Shown one piece after another: positions 8,796 to 18,692 of a DNA stretch of 64,000 bases. Every line of letters starts with the position of its first letter. Within the stretch, counting starts at the first letter, position 1. The stretch comes from Claveliimonas bilis. Lineage in GTDB: Bacteria; Bacillota; Clostridia; Lachnospirales; Lachnospiraceae. The position numbers were made by a program, and so were the translations under genes. The notes under the pieces were generated by a model. It saw only the letters and a program-made list of their open reading frames with translations, was not told the DNA's origin and made no database searches. The stretch covers positions 620,001 to 684,000 of the forward strand of contig NZ_AP024845.1 of the NCBI RefSeq assembly GCF_020892095.1, written 5' to 3'.

Positions 8796-9189
8796 TAAAC
8801 CCTTTTGGGAGAAGTGCATCCAGGGTCATGATTTCCAGAGATTCCCTGCTTTTTCCACATATAATCCGGAAAGTGCAAGGATCGCAAAATTCCGCCATTA
8901 CCTGGCGGCACACTCCACACGGGTAACAGCTTATAAGCTCATCCTTTCCTCCGGCGATGGCAATCGCTTCAAAATCACGTTCTCCCTGGGATATCGCCGA
9001 AAAGAAGGCGCTCCTCTCCGCGCAATTCGTCGGGCTGTAAGCTGCATTTTCAATGTTGCATCCCCGAAACACCTTTCCGCCCCGGCTCAAAAGTGCAGCT
9101 CCCACTTTGAAACCAGAATAAGGGCTGTAGGAATATTCCCTTGCTGCTACAGCCAGCTCCCACAATTTCTTCTCATCCAACTCTTCCAT
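8782..9189 (-). CDS. cdd: Cytidine deaminase
   Basis: Deaminates cytidine and deoxycytidine to uridine and deoxyuridine in pyrimidine salvage. The 135-residue length is usual for the tetrameric family. Zinc site and catalysis are seen in NCAERSAFF (Cys ligand plus catalytic Glu) and PCGVCRQ (two Cys ligands). Substrate residues lie in NIENAAYSPT. I chose ATG 9189 because AGAGGCGG precedes it; the longer reading to 9237 is not supported. The threonine synthase gene ends 38 nt upstream, so the two may share a transcript. Confidence 0.95.
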   Translation of the reverse strand: MEELDEKKLWELAVAAREYSYSPYSGFKVGAALLSRGGKVFRGCNIENAAYSPTNCAERSAFFSAISQGERDFEAIAIAGGKDELISCYPCGVCRQVMAEFCDPCTFRIICGKSRESLEIMTLDALLPKGFKMQD

Positions 9190-9226
9190 ACATCCGCCTC
9201 TTTCTTCCGGGGGTTCCCAAATCTCT

Positions 9227-10714
9227 TTATAAACCAAGGATCTTCTTTACTTCATCCTCCATTTTATCGGCATCGCACTCTCTTGTATGCAGTACTTCCG
9301 CATCGAGAATATCGCAAATGGCTTTCGGCATCTCTACTTTGGACACTTTTTCCAGATCACCAAGAAGCTCCAGCTCGTCTTTTTCCCCGTCAGCCTGCCC
9401 GATAGCCTGCATAACGCTTTTTACAAACTTATATGGACTTGCCGTAGATGCGATCACACATTTTGTCTCATCTTTTGTTCTTGTTTTATAGTCCTCGCAC
9501 ACATAAGCCGCCACAGCTGTATGGGTGTCGATCACATATCCTGTTCTGTCATAAATCTTCCGGATCATATCGGCCGTTTCCTGCTCTGATGCATAACCGG
9601 CATCAAAATCCTGCAAATGGTCTCTCATCGCCGGAGTGATAGTATATTTCCCTTTCTGCTTCAAAAGCCCCATCAGCTCTGCGTCTTTTTCACAGTCACA
9701 ATCAGAAATCTGATAAATGAGACGCTCCAGATTACTGGACACAAGAATATCCATAGAAGGAGAGGTTGTAAGCAAAAATTCGCGGTTTTTATCGTATGTT
9801 CCTGTACGGAAGAAATCAAACAATACTTTATTTTCGTTGGACGCACAGATCAGCTTGTGAATGGGAATCCCCATCTGCTTAGCGTAACATGCGGCAAGAA
9901 TATTTCCGAAATTTCCTGTAGGCACAACAACGTTTATATTTTCGCCCGACTCAATCTCACCATTTTCCAAAAGCTTTCCGTAAGCATAGACATAATAGAC
10001 TATCTGCGGCACAAGTCTTCCAATATTAATGGAATTTGCAGAAGAAAACTGATAACCGTCCGCTGCCAGCTCTTCTTTTAAAGCCTGGCTGCCAAACATT
10101 TCTTTTACTCCCCTTTGGGCATCGTCAAAATTCCCGTGAATTGCCACAACATCCACGTTTTTTCCTCTCTGCGTCACCATCTGCAGCTCCTGTACCTTGC
10201 TGACGCCTCCCTTGGGATAAAAAACAATGATCCTTGTTCCTTCCACATCTGCAAATCCAGCCATCGCTGCCTTTCCGGTATCACCTGATGTGGCGGCCAG
10301 AATCACAATTTCCTTATCAACATGATTTTTCTTTGCCGCCGTTGTCATGAGATACGGCAAAATGGAAAGGGCCATATCTTTAAAAGCAATCGTAGCACCA
10401 TGGAACAACTCCAGATAATAAGTGTCGTCCACTTTCACGAGAGGAGCGATCTCCTCTGTGTCAAATTTGCTGTCATATGCTTTTCTGATACATTCTTTCA
10501 GCTCTTCCTCTGTAAAATCCGTCAAAAATTCTTTCATCACTGCAAACGCAGTTTCCTGATAACTCAGACCCTTCAGTTCTTCCAACGAAAGTGCGAGCGC
10601 CGGAATCTTCTCCGGCACAAACAGTCCTCCGTCATCTGCAAGTCCTTTTAAAATTGCCTGTGACGCTGTCACTTCCACACTGGGATTTCTCGTACTTTTA
10701 TACTGCAAATTCAT
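9227..10714 (-). CDS. thrC: Threonine synthase
   Basis: PLP enzyme converting O-phosphohomoserine to threonine. About 495 residues places it in the longer class II group. The PLP lysine is in FHGATIAFKDMALS, followed by the phosphate-binding loop ATSGDTGKAA. N-terminal YKSTRNPSVEVT is typical. ATG 10714 is preferred over GTG 10723 because AAAGGTG lies 6 nt upstream. Neither homoserine kinase nor homoserine dehydrogenase is adjacent; cdd follows and an NhaC-type transporter precedes. Confidence 0.95.
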   Translation of the reverse strand: MNLQYKSTRNPSVEVTASQAILKGLADDGGLFVPEKIPALALSLEELKGLSYQETAFAVMKEFLTDFTEEELKECIRKAYDSKFDTEEIAPLVKVDDTYYLELFHGATIAFKDMALSILPYLMTTAAKKNHVDKEIVILAATSGDTGKAAMAGFADVEGTRIIVFYPKGGVSKVQELQMVTQRGKNVDVVAIHGNFDDAQRGVKEMFGSQALKEELAADGYQFSSANSINIGRLVPQIVYYVYAYGKLLENGEIESGENINVVVPTGNFGNILAACYAKQMGIPIHKLICASNENKVLFDFFRTGTYDKNREFLLTTSPSMDILVSSNLERLIYQISDCDCEKDAELMGLLKQKGKYTITPAMRDHLQDFDAGYASEQETADMIRKIYDRTGYVIDTHTAVAAYVCEDYKTRTKDETKCVIASTASPYKFVKSVMQAIGQADGEKDELELLGDLEKVSKVEMPKAICDILDAEVLHTRECDADKMEDEVKKILGL

Positions 10715-10762
10715 ATGTTTCACCTTTCTGTCCCTGACTGTTTCTGCCAGAGTTTCATCTGT

Positions 10763-12073
10763 TTACGCTTCCTTTCTGTTTCTGAACAGAATGAACAAGA
10801 CTGCGCTCACTGCCATGAGGATCGGATAATAGAGGTACGGTATGATCTCAAATGGAGTCAACGCTGTAAGGCTGGCTGCCGACAAAAGCTGTGCGCCGTA
10901 AGGAATCAGTCCCTGCCCCACAGAAGTAAAAATATCCAGAAGCGAAGCGGAACGCCTGGACGAAACATGATACTCCTCACTGATCTCTTTAGCGATCGGT
11001 CCCGCCATTACAATAGCTACTGTATTGTTTGCTGTACATGCATCTACTAAAAGTGCAAGAGAAGCAATTCCAAACTCTGCACCTTTCTCGCCCCGTATCC
11101 GTTTGTGGATCCATCCCAGAATAAAATGGATTCCGCCGTACTCTTTCATCAGCGACACAATACATGCCACTATAATAGAAATAACCGTAATATCGTACAT
11201 ACCGGTTACGCCGCCTATAGCTGTTCCATTTATCTCTCCGCCTCCAACGGCAAGAAAAATCTGTCCAAGTTCAATACTGCCCGTTGCAACTCCCACAATA
11301 AGAGAGAGAACCGTACCGCCGATCAGCACTACAAACACATTAATTCCGATCAGCGCTCCCACCAGCACCACAATATAAGGCACAACTTTCCATATATTAT
11401 AACTCAAATCTTCCGCCATCTTAAAATCGCCGTTTCTGGTGATCAGGAAAAACAGAATAATTGTAAGGATCGCCGCCGGAAGTACGATCAGGAAATTTTC
11501 CCGAAATTTGTCCTTCATTTCACATCCCTGTGTCTTCACCGCTGCAATCGTTGTATCTGATATCATAGAGAGATTGTCTCCAAACATAGCGCCACACACA
11601 ACAGCTCCAATACAGATCGGCATTGCAAATCCTGTCTTTTCACTGATTCCCACTGCAATCGGCGCCAGAGCCGCAATGGTTCCCATAGATGTCCCCATAG
11701 ATACAGAAATAAAACATCCGATCACAAAAAGTCCCACTACAGCAATCTGTGACGGAAGAACGGACAACCCCAGATTCACAGTACTTTCCACTCCGCCTGC
11801 TGCTGTCACAGCACCGGAAAATCCCCCCGCGCAAAGGAAAATAAGACTCATTGTAATAATATTGTCATCGCCTACTCCCTTTGCTATCACAGTGATCTTT
11901 TCATCAAAGCTAAGGCTTTTATTTTGACAGAAAGCCACGCCTAAGGCAATCAGAAACGCCACAATAGTCGGCATTGCATAAAAGTCTTTCGTCACAATAC
12001 CAAACCCCAAAAAAATCACCAGAAACACTCCTATAGGCAGAAGTGCTATTGCTCTTCCTTTTTTTTGTTCCAT
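10763..12073 (-). CDS. NhaC/ArsB-type antiporter family protein
   Basis: 436-residue polytopic membrane protein with about 11-12 hydrophobic segments. Motifs such as SVSMGTSMGTIAALAPIAVG, FGDNLSMISDTTIAA and DACTANNTVAIVM are characteristic of the NhaC Na+/H+ antiporter family and its organic-acid/amine relatives. The gene begins 2 nt after leuD and is read on the same strand, so it is probably the last gene of a leuC-leuD-transporter operon. That makes carriage of a dicarboxylate linked to LeuCD as plausible as plain sodium/proton exchange. Confidence 0.85.
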   Translation of the reverse strand: MEQKKGRAIALLPIGVFLVIFLGFGIVTKDFYAMPTIVAFLIALGVAFCQNKSLSFDEKITVIAKGVGDDNIITMSLIFLCAGGFSGAVTAAGGVESTVNLGLSVLPSQIAVVGLFVIGCFISVSMGTSMGTIAALAPIAVGISEKTGFAMPICIGAVVCGAMFGDNLSMISDTTIAAVKTQGCEMKDKFRENFLIVLPAAILTIILFFLITRNGDFKMAEDLSYNIWKVVPYIVVLVGALIGINVFVVLIGGTVLSLIVGVATGSIELGQIFLAVGGGEINGTAIGGVTGMYDITVISIIVACIVSLMKEYGGIHFILGWIHKRIRGEKGAEFGIASLALLVDACTANNTVAIVMAGPIAKEISEEYHVSSRRSASLLDIFTSVGQGLIPYGAQLLSAASLTALTPFEIIPYLYYPILMAVSAVLFILFRNRKEA

Positions 12074-12075
12074 AA

Positions 12076-12567
12076 CTATTTCCTTTTGTTATTTGTATAA
12101 TTTACAAGACCGCCTGCTGCGATCAGCTTCTGCATAAATTCCGGGAACGCCTGTCCCTGGAACTCTGTACCTTTTGTCCGGTTGTAGATCTTTCCACTGT
12201 CAAAATCCACTTCCACTTCATCCCCGGCTTCGATTCCTCTTGCCGCTTCAGGACACTCAATGATCGGAAGACCGATATTGATGGCATTTCTGTAGAAAAT
12301 CCTTGCGAATGTCTCTGCGATCACACAGCTTACGCCCGCTGTTTTCAGACAGAGCGGTGCGTGCTCTCTGGAAGATCCACATCCAAAGTTTTTATTTGCC
12401 ACGATCAGATCTCCCGGCTGTACTTTTCCCGCAAATTCCGGATCTATATCTGCCATGGCATGACTTGCCAGTTCCTGTGGATCAAAGGAATTTAAATATC
12501 TCGCCGGAATGATCACATCCGTATCTACATTATCGCCATATTTGAATACTTTTCCCAATGCTTTCAT
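12076..12567 (-). CDS. leuD: 3-isopropylmalate dehydratase small subunit type
   Basis: Swivel-domain subunit of an aconitase-family hydro-lyase, 163 residues as in the short bacterial/archaeal LeuD group. Motifs: [14 protein letters not shown] at the N-terminus, [16 protein letters not shown] in the substrate loop, and [14 protein letters not shown]. The ATG shares one base with the leuC stop (TAATG), showing coupling. This small-subunit type also serves homoaconitase and dimethylmalate dehydratase, and no leuA or leuB is present, so the exact substrate is open. Confidence 0.9.
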   Translation of the reverse strand: MKALGKVFKYGDNVDTDVIIPARYLNSFDPQELASHAMADIDPEFAGKVQPGDLIVANKNFGCGSSREHAPLCLKTAGVSCVIAETFARIFYRNAINIGLPIIECPEAARGIEAGDEVEVDFDSGKIYNRTKGTEFQGQAFPEFMQKLIAAGGLVNYTNNKRK

Positions 12568-13841
12568 TATCTGTCACCTGCTTTCTCTGGATTTGCAATA
12601 TATCCTGCAATCGCGCTCGCTGCCGCTGTTTCCGGTGATGCCAGATAGATCAGGGAGTCCACATGCCCCATTCTTCCGACAAAATTCCGGTTCGTTGTAG
12701 ATACGCATTTCTCTCCCGCCGCAAGGACTCCCATATGTCCTCCCATGCAGGGACCGCAGCTTGGAGTGTTGAAAGCGCATCCTGCATCGATAAAGATATC
12801 TACCAGTCCTTCTTTGATACATTCTTTGTAGATTTTCTGTGTACCCGGTATTACCATGACACGCACATCCGGATGTACCTTATGCCCCTTTAAAATAGCT
12901 GCTGCCCGGCGCATATCCTCCATCCTTCCGTTTGTACAGGATCCGATCACAACCTGGTCGATCTTAATAGGTTCCATTGCCTCAATCTCATCAATGGTCT
13001 TTGCGTTGCCCGGAAGATGAGGGAAGGCCACAGTCGGACGCACTTTAGAAAGATCTACCTCTACAACCTCGTCATAACAGGCATCTTCATCTGCTTCGTA
13101 AATCTTATATTCCTTATCAGAATGTTCCCTGATATAGTCCTCTGCCAGTTTATCTACCGGGAATATCCCATTTTTCGCCCCGGCTTCAATCGCCATATTT
13201 GCCATAGTAAACCGATCGTCCATTGTCAGATTGGCAATCCCGTCCCCGGTAAATTCCATAGATTTGTACAGAGCGCCGTCCACTCCGATTCTTCCGATAA
13301 TATGGATAATAATATCTTTCCCGCTGACATATCTGGACGGTTTCCCTGTCAGGACAAACTTGATCGCGGAGGGAACTTTAAACCACAGTTCTCCCGTTGC
13401 CATTCCGGTGGCAATATCCGTTGTTCCCACACCGGTAGAAAACGCCCCCAAAGCCCCGTATGTACAAGTATGTGAATCAGCACCTATAATGCATTCTCCC
13501 GCCACTGTAATTCCTTTTTCCGGAAGAATTGCATGTTCGATTCCCATTTGACCCACTTCATAATAGTGAGACAGTTCCTGCTCTCTTGCAAATTCCCGGA
13601 GGGATTTTGAATTCTGTGCTGATTTGATATCTTTATTTGGAGTAAAATGATCCGGCACAAGGACTACTTTATCCTTGTCAAATACTTTTTCCGCCATCTG
13701 CTTAAACACCGGAATCGCCATTGGTCCTGTAATATCATTCGCCATGACTACATCCAGTTTTGCTTCGATCAGCTGCCCCGCCTCCACATGATCCAAGCCT
13801 GCGTGTGCAGCCAGGATCTTCTGCGTCATTGTCATACCCAT
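12567..13841 (-). CDS. leuC: 3-isopropylmalate dehydratase large subunit type
   Basis: Catalytic 4Fe-4S subunit of an aconitase-family hydro-lyase, 424 residues, the short type paired with a separate LeuD. Cluster ligands are seen in VIGSCTNGR and [27 protein letters not shown] and [12 protein letters not shown] are family signatures. ATG 13841 has GGAGG 9 nt upstream. It is the first gene of leuC-leuD-transporter. The family acts on isopropylmalate or related hydroxy acids; the missing leuA and leuB leave room for a catabolic role. Confidence 0.92.
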   Translation of the reverse strand: MGMTMTQKILAAHAGLDHVEAGQLIEAKLDVVMANDITGPMAIPVFKQMAEKVFDKDKVVLVPDHFTPNKDIKSAQNSKSLREFAREQELSHYYEVGQMGIEHAILPEKGITVAGECIIGADSHTCTYGALGAFSTGVGTTDIATGMATGELWFKVPSAIKFVLTGKPSRYVSGKDIIIHIIGRIGVDGALYKSMEFTGDGIANLTMDDRFTMANMAIEAGAKNGIFPVDKLAEDYIREHSDKEYKIYEADEDACYDEVVEVDLSKVRPTVAFPHLPGNAKTIDEIEAMEPIKIDQVVIGSCTNGRMEDMRRAAAILKGHKVHPDVRVMVIPGTQKIYKECIKEGLVDIFIDAGCAFNTPSCGPCMGGHMGVLAAGEKCVSTTNRNFVGRMGHVDSLIYLASPETAAASAIAGYIANPEKAGDR

Positions 13842-13951
13842 AATCGTATGCCTCCTTCTTCCTCTGTTTCTGTCTTAAACTGTATTTTAACACGGCGTGC
13901 CCCTGATTGACAAGGACACTCTTTTTCCTCTTTCATCCACAGCTACTATTT

Positions 13952-14824
13952 CTACAATGTTTTTCTCTTCTCCATTCTTTCCCGCAGCTCATTTAAAATT
14001 TCTCTGTGCTTTCTGGATTCCATCTTAGGGAAAGCCTTTGCCAAACGGCGGCTGACATGAGTACTTGCCGCTGCCAGTTCCTCGTACCGTTTCTTCAGCT
14101 CTTCACGGCGCATACGCATATCCCCTCTGATATCTTCTTTCAAATCTTCCTTCAAATCAGAGAACTCCCCATATTTCTCCAGAAATTCTTCTTTCCTGTC
14201 CTCCAATCTCTCCAGTTTCTCCACAGCGTCCATCACGTTTTCATGGATATTGATTCCCATTTTGTCAGAAATTTCATGAAGCTCCATCGCAATCTTCTCC
14301 ATTGCCTCCAGACGTTTGTTCAGCTTGAGTATGCCTGCCGACGTCACTGCAATGTCCACAGCCAACACTATAATAAACAGAACGCAAAGTGTAAGTCCCA
14401 AAGGGAACGGCACCAGTTCCGTCAGTTTTTCAGTCATCGGATGAACTATTTTCATGATCACCACACAGGCTGCTCCCCACACAAGAGAAAACAGGAGACA
14501 GACATATCCTCCTATATTTAATGGCATTTCCGAATAATCCCACCATTTGTGATGAAATATCTTATCCATGGCATATCCGGTCAGCCATTCAATAAACGTG
14601 ACTAAAATAACCGAAGCCACATAAAGTAAGACAAGGTGATCTTTCCATGGTTCCAGCAGGGTGACGACAGCTCCCACCCCGACTCCATACACCGGACAAA
14701 TTGGTCCGTTCAAAAATCCTCTGTTTACAAATCTTCTTTCTTTTACACTTGCAAAAGCCACCTCGACACACCAGCCTGCGAACCCATATATAAAGAAATA
14801 AACAATCAGTCTGTAAGCCTCCAT
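13952..14824 (-). CDS. PF06541-type membrane protein with coiled-coil tail
   Basis: 290-residue protein of the family named putative ABC-transporter type IV (PF06541). About five membrane segments occupy residues 8-165, with the family phrases GFAGWCVEVAF, NRGFLNGPICPVYG and WWDYSEMPLNIGGYVCL. The C-terminal third (about 175-290) is a charged, probably coiled-coil cytoplasmic tail ending RMEKRKTL. RBS AAAGGAG precedes ATG 14824. It stands alone, head to head with feoA. No transport activity has been assigned that I know of. Confidence 0.8.
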   Translation of the reverse strand: MEAYRLIVYFFIYGFAGWCVEVAFASVKERRFVNRGFLNGPICPVYGVGVGAVVTLLEPWKDHLVLLYVASVILVTFIEWLTGYAMDKIFHHKWWDYSEMPLNIGGYVCLLFSLVWGAACVVIMKIVHPMTEKLTELVPFPLGLTLCVLFIIVLAVDIAVTSAGILKLNKRLEAMEKIAMELHEISDKMGINIHENVMDAVEKLERLEDRKEEFLEKYGEFSDLKEDLKEDIRGDMRMRREELKKRYEELAAASTHVSRRLAKAFPKMESRKHREILNELRERMEKRKTL

Positions 14825-14870
14825 ATGTAATCTCCTTTACTTTTTACTATGGCATAGAGTATACCTTACG

Positions 14871-14899
14871 TTGTCAGCTGCGTCAAATAGTGGTATAAT
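14871..14899 (+). promoter_or_regulatory. feoAB promoter
   Basis: TTGTCA (14871-14876), 17-bp spacer, TATAAT (14894-14899). The following leader has AT-rich GATAAT-type sequence near 14912, which only weakly suggests an iron-regulator box. Confidence 0.75.
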
Positions 14900-14943
14900 T
14901 TTGTAGCAAAAGATAATTTTTCTCAATTAAAGGAGATGTACAA

Positions 14944-15192
14944 ATGATACTTAAGCAAGGGAGAAATGATCATACTTACAAAGTTTGTGCCATTAACACA
15001 GAACATGCGCTGGAACGCCGTCTGGAGGCTCTTGGTCTTACCGAAGGAGCTTTCGTTACAATATTAAACAATAACAAAAAGGGGGCCCTTACTGTTAAAT
15101 TCCGGGGAACCCGTTTTGCAGTCGGCAGACATATTGCCGAACACATTGAAGTGGAGGAGGTGGGTCCGTCATGTCCAACCCTATCCGCGTAG
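14944..15192 (+). CDS. feoA: Ferrous iron transport protein A
   Basis: Small SH3-like cytosolic partner of FeoB, 82 residues. The family pattern ERRLEALGLTEGAFVTILNN and a late KFRGTRFAVGRHIAEHIEV are seen. RBS AAAGGAGATG lies just upstream of ATG 14944. The end overlaps feoB by 22 nt, so the two are translationally coupled. Confidence 0.93.
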   Translation: MILKQGRNDHTYKVCAINTEHALERRLEALGLTEGAFVTILNNNKKGALTVKFRGTRFAVGRHIAEHIEVEEVGPSCPTLSA

Positions 15193-17213
15193 GATTTATC
15201 GGCAACCCAAACTGTGGAAAAACCACTTTATTTAACGCATACACAGGTGCTAATCTGAAGGTTGCCAACTGGCCCGGTGTTACAGTTGAAAAAAAGGAAG
15301 GCCGCACCGTCTACCAGGGACAGGAATTTCAGCTGATCGACCTTCCCGGAATTTACAGTCTGACTTCCTATACTATGGAAGAAACTGTTTCCCGTGAATG
15401 CATCATGAGTGATGAAGTGGATGTCATTGTAGATGTGGCAGATGCCTCCTGTCTGGAACGAAATCTCTACCTGACTCTGCAGCTTATTGAACTTGGAAAA
15501 CCTGTCATTCTTGCTTTAAATATGATGGATATCGTAGAGGAACGGGGAATGGAGATCGATCTTCACCGACTTCCTGAAATGTTGGGAATCCCGGTTGTTC
15601 CGGTATCGGCAAGAAAAAAAAGCGGGCTGTCCATTTTGCTTCATGCAGTCATGCATCATAAGGAGCATCCGCAGCAAAGCCCGTTCATCCATCACCACCA
15701 TGGAGAGTCCTCTCACCACAAACATGACCACCATCAGGAATACGCTATGGTCTATCAGGATTATATCGAAGACAAGATCGATCTGCTCATAGACCGGATC
15801 TGCTGCATTTATCCCGATCTGGAGGACAAGCGCTGGTATGCCCTGAAATATCTCGAAAAGGACAAAAACGTTATCAATTCTCATCCTCTTGAATTTGAGG
15901 ATATTATAGACCGTGATTACGAAAAAGATATTATTAATCAGAAATACAATTTTATAGAAGAAATTGTAGATGAGGTTCTCGTCAACAAAAAAAAGAACGA
16001 AGCCCGCACAGACCATATTGACCGCTATCTCACCAGCAAATGGCTTGGTCTGCCGATTTTTCTTGCCATCATGGCTCTGGTATTTTTCCTGACTTTTACG
16101 ATCGGAGATTTTCTGAAGGGCTATTTTGAGATCGGACTTGACAGCCTGTCTTCTTTTGCCGAAGAAGGACTTGTCTCTCTCCATGTCAATGCCATGCTCA
16201 TTTCCCTGATTGTGGACGGAATCATTTCAGGAGTCGGAGGCATCCTCACGTTCCTGCCCAATATTTTTATTTTATTCCTGGCTCTTGCTTTTTTGGAGGA
16301 CAGCGGATATATGTCCAGAGTCGCCTTTGTCATGGACGACATTATGGGGCATCTGGGGTTGTCGGGAAGAGCTTTTATTCCGCTTCTTCTCGGCTTTGGC
16401 TGTTCCGTTCCCGCCGTTATGGCTTCCCGGGCTCTGGAACACAGAAAAGACCGGCTGAAAACCATTTTAATTACTCCATTTATGTCCTGCAGTGCAAGAC
16501 TTCCGATCTACGTGCTGTTCTCCTCTATGTTTTTCGGAGGCAACGCTATGATCGTCTGTTATTCCATGTATCTTCTGGGAATCCTGGTCGCTATAACTGC
16601 TGCTTTTGTCATTTCCAAATTTGACGGCAGCAAAGCAGAACACAATCTGCTGATCGAACTGCCGGAATATAAAACGCCAAATGCCCGCACCATTGCCATC
16701 TATGTATGGGAAAAGATAAAAGATTATCTCACCAAGGCCGGAACTGTTATTTTCATCGCCTCAGTGATCATGTGGATACTTCTGAATTTTGGACCGTCAG
16801 GATACGTGACCGATATCAGTTTAAGTTTTGGCTCCTATATCGGCAAGGCCATTGTTCCCATCTTCACTCCACTTGGGCTTGGCTACTGGCAGATTGTTGT
16901 AGCTTTGATCGCCGGAATCGCAGCAAAAGAAGTGGTCGTATCCAGCTGCGGCGTCCTGTTCGGCATCCAGAATATTACAACAGCTCACGGAATGTCCGCT
17001 ATGGCTGCCACTTTGGGCACTATGGGATTCGGCGCTGTCAACGCCTACTCCCTCATGGTATTCTGTCTTCTGTATATTCCGTGTACCGCAACTATTGCAA
17101 CGATCCGCCGGGAAACGGAAAGCAGACGGATCACCGCCTGCTTTGTCTTCTTCCAGTTTGCTGTTGCATGGGTTATGAGCTTTATCGTCTATCATATCGG
17201 TCTTCTTTTTTAA
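15171..17213 (+). CDS. feoB: Ferrous iron transporter B
   Basis: Inner-membrane Fe(II) importer with an N-terminal G domain, 680 residues. G motifs: G1 GNPNCGKT (11-18), G3 DLPG (57-60), G4 NMMD (117-120). The membrane part has the Gate signatures SGRAFIPLLLGFGCSVPA and SCSARLPIYV. Residues 158-189, between the G domain and the membrane core, carry 13 histidines, an unusual metal-binding-looking loop. Start is ATG 15171 within feoA. A strong bidirectional terminator follows. Confidence 0.96.
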   Translation: MSNPIRVGFIGNPNCGKTTLFNAYTGANLKVANWPGVTVEKKEGRTVYQGQEFQLIDLPGIYSLTSYTMEETVSRECIMSDEVDVIVDVADASCLERNLYLTLQLIELGKPVILALNMMDIVEERGMEIDLHRLPEMLGIPVVPVSARKKSGLSILLHAVMHHKEHPQQSPFIHHHHGESSHHKHDHHQEYAMVYQDYIEDKIDLLIDRICCIYPDLEDKRWYALKYLEKDKNVINSHPLEFEDIIDRDYEKDIINQKYNFIEEIVDEVLVNKKKNEARTDHIDRYLTSKWLGLPIFLAIMALVFFLTFTIGDFLKGYFEIGLDSLSSFAEEGLVSLHVNAMLISLIVDGIISGVGGILTFLPNIFILFLALAFLEDSGYMSRVAFVMDDIMGHLGLSGRAFIPLLLGFGCSVPAVMASRALEHRKDRLKTILITPFMSCSARLPIYVLFSSMFFGGNAMIVCYSMYLLGILVAITAAFVISKFDGSKAEHNLLIELPEYKTPNARTIAIYVWEKIKDYLTKAGTVIFIASVIMWILLNFGPSGYVTDISLSFGSYIGKAIVPIFTPLGLGYWQIVVALIAGIAAKEVVVSSCGVLFGIQNITTAHGMSAMAATLGTMGFGAVNAYSLMVFCLLYIPCTATIATIRRETESRRITACFVFFQFAVAWVMSFIVYHIGLLF

Positions 17214-17218
17214 AAACT

Positions 17219-17262
17219 GCAGTTTTACACAGGGTATTCTGCAATTTTACACAGGGTATAAC
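17219..17262. repeat. Two tandem 22-bp repeats
   Basis: Two head-to-tail copies (17219-17240 and 17241-17262) that share GCARTTTTACACAGGGTAT and differ at four positions. They lie between the feoB stop and the terminator hairpin. Function unknown. Confidence 0.8.
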
Positions 17263-17263
17263 G

Positions 17264-17308
17264 CAAATTGACACGTAACACTTTTAAAGTTTGTTACGTG
17301 TCAATTTG
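17264..17308. terminator. Bidirectional terminator, perfect 17-bp stem
   Basis: 17264-17280 pairs perfectly with 17292-17308 around an 11-nt loop, between convergent feoB and the aldehyde dehydrogenase gene. T-rich sequence borders it, so it probably stops transcription from both sides. Confidence 0.85.
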
Positions 17309-17311
17309 TAT

Positions 17312-18682
17312 CTACTGTATCTTTTTCAAAAGATTCAGCTTTTTCTTATACGGTGCATAACGCACCGGAATATCAATATGCACCGACTTTTTCATGATAC
17401 TCTTCTGATGGGTAAAAGTATCGAAGCTGGCCTTTCCGTGGTATCCTCCCATTCCGCTGTTTCCCACTCCTCCAAAAGGCATATGGGATGTAGCAAGATG
17501 AACTACCGTGTCATTGATACATCCTCCCCCATAGGAAATATGCTTCAGAATATAAGCCTCTCTTTCCTTTCTTCCGGTAAAAAGATAAAGGGCAAGCGGT
17601 TTAGGTCTTGCTGTCACCTGCGCCACTACTTCTTCCAGATCATAGAAAGTCAAAACAGGCAGTACCGGTCCGAAAATTTCTTCCTGCATCACCGGATGAT
17701 CCCAGCTTACCTGATCCAGAATAGTAGGCTCAATCTGAAGCGTTTCTTTTCTGCTGCCTCCGCCGCATACGACATGAGCATCTTTCGTCAGGCCAAGGAC
17801 ACGCTCATAATGTTTCTCGTTGATCATCTTAGGGTACTCTTCATTCCTGCAGGGATCTGTCCCGAACATCCTGCGGATCTGTTTGGTCATCTGCTTCAGC
17901 AGTTTATCCTTCACGCTTTTATGGACAAAAATATAATCCGGCGCCACACAGGTCTGTCCGCTGTTTAAAAATTTTCCCCATACGATTCTCTTTGCCGCCA
18001 AAGCAATATCAGCTGTTTCATCTACAATACAGGGACTCTTTCCTCCCAACTCCAGGCTGACAGGAGTTAAGTGCCTGGAAGCCTTCTCCATGACATATTT
18101 CCCTACATTTACACTCCCCGTAAAGAAAATATAGTCAAACTTTTCACTTAACAGCGCTTCATTTTCCTTTCTTCCGCCCTCAATTACAGTAACATATTTT
18201 TGCGGGAACAGCTCTTTTATCATTCTTGCAATCAGAGCCGATGTTGCGGAAGAATAAGCGGAAGGCTTAACTACTGCACAATTTCCTGCACTCAAAGCTC
18301 CTATCAGAGGTGCTATGGTAAGTTGAAACGGATAATTCCATGGGGACATGATAAGCACTGTTCCATACGGTTCCAAATAGATAAACGACCGGGAAGGAAA
18401 CTGTGTAATGGGCGTTGGCACCCTCTTTGGTCTGGCCCAGCCCCGTAAATGTTTCAATGTATATCTGATCTCTTCTTTCACAATACCGATTTCCGTTGCA
18501 TAAGCTTCAAAGGGGGCTTTATGAAGATCTTTATGCAGCGCCTCCATGATCGCTTCCTCATTTTTGCCGATCCAATCCTGCATCCGCTCCAGCTGCGCCA
18601 GGCGGAAGGCAACATTTTTCGTTTCTCCCGTACGGAAATATTCTTTCTGGCGATTTAAAATCTCTTTATAATTATTGCTCAT
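17312..18682 (-). CDS. NAD(P)-dependent aldehyde dehydrogenase
   Basis: Oxidises an aldehyde to a carboxylate, class-3-like ALDH (456 residues, shorter than the approx. 490-residue ALDH1/2 type). Catalytic Glu is in SLELGGKSP and catalytic Cys in NSGQTCVAPDY. The cofactor loop FFTGSVNVGK and the C-terminal PFGGVGNSGMGGYHGK fit ALDH3/YwdH proteins. RBS TAGGAGGAAGAAA precedes ATG 18682. The alcohol dehydrogenase gene ends 10 nt upstream, so the two make an alcohol-aldehyde-acid pair. The substrate is unknown; long-chain or branched aldehydes are usual for the family. Confidence 0.93.
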   Translation of the reverse strand: MSNNYKEILNRQKEYFRTGETKNVAFRLAQLERMQDWIGKNEEAIMEALHKDLHKAPFEAYATEIGIVKEEIRYTLKHLRGWARPKRVPTPITQFPSRSFIYLEPYGTVLIMSPWNYPFQLTIAPLIGALSAGNCAVVKPSAYSSATSALIARMIKELFPQKYVTVIEGGRKENEALLSEKFDYIFFTGSVNVGKYVMEKASRHLTPVSLELGGKSPCIVDETADIALAAKRIVWGKFLNSGQTCVAPDYIFVHKSVKDKLLKQMTKQIRRMFGTDPCRNEEYPKMINEKHYERVLGLTKDAHVVCGGGSRKETLQIEPTILDQVSWDHPVMQEEIFGPVLPVLTFYDLEEVVAQVTARPKPLALYLFTGRKEREAYILKHISYGGGCINDTVVHLATSHMPFGGVGNSGMGGYHGKASFDTFTHQKSIMKKSVHIDIPVRYAPYKKKLNLLKKIQ

Positions 18683-18692
18683 TTTCTTCCTC

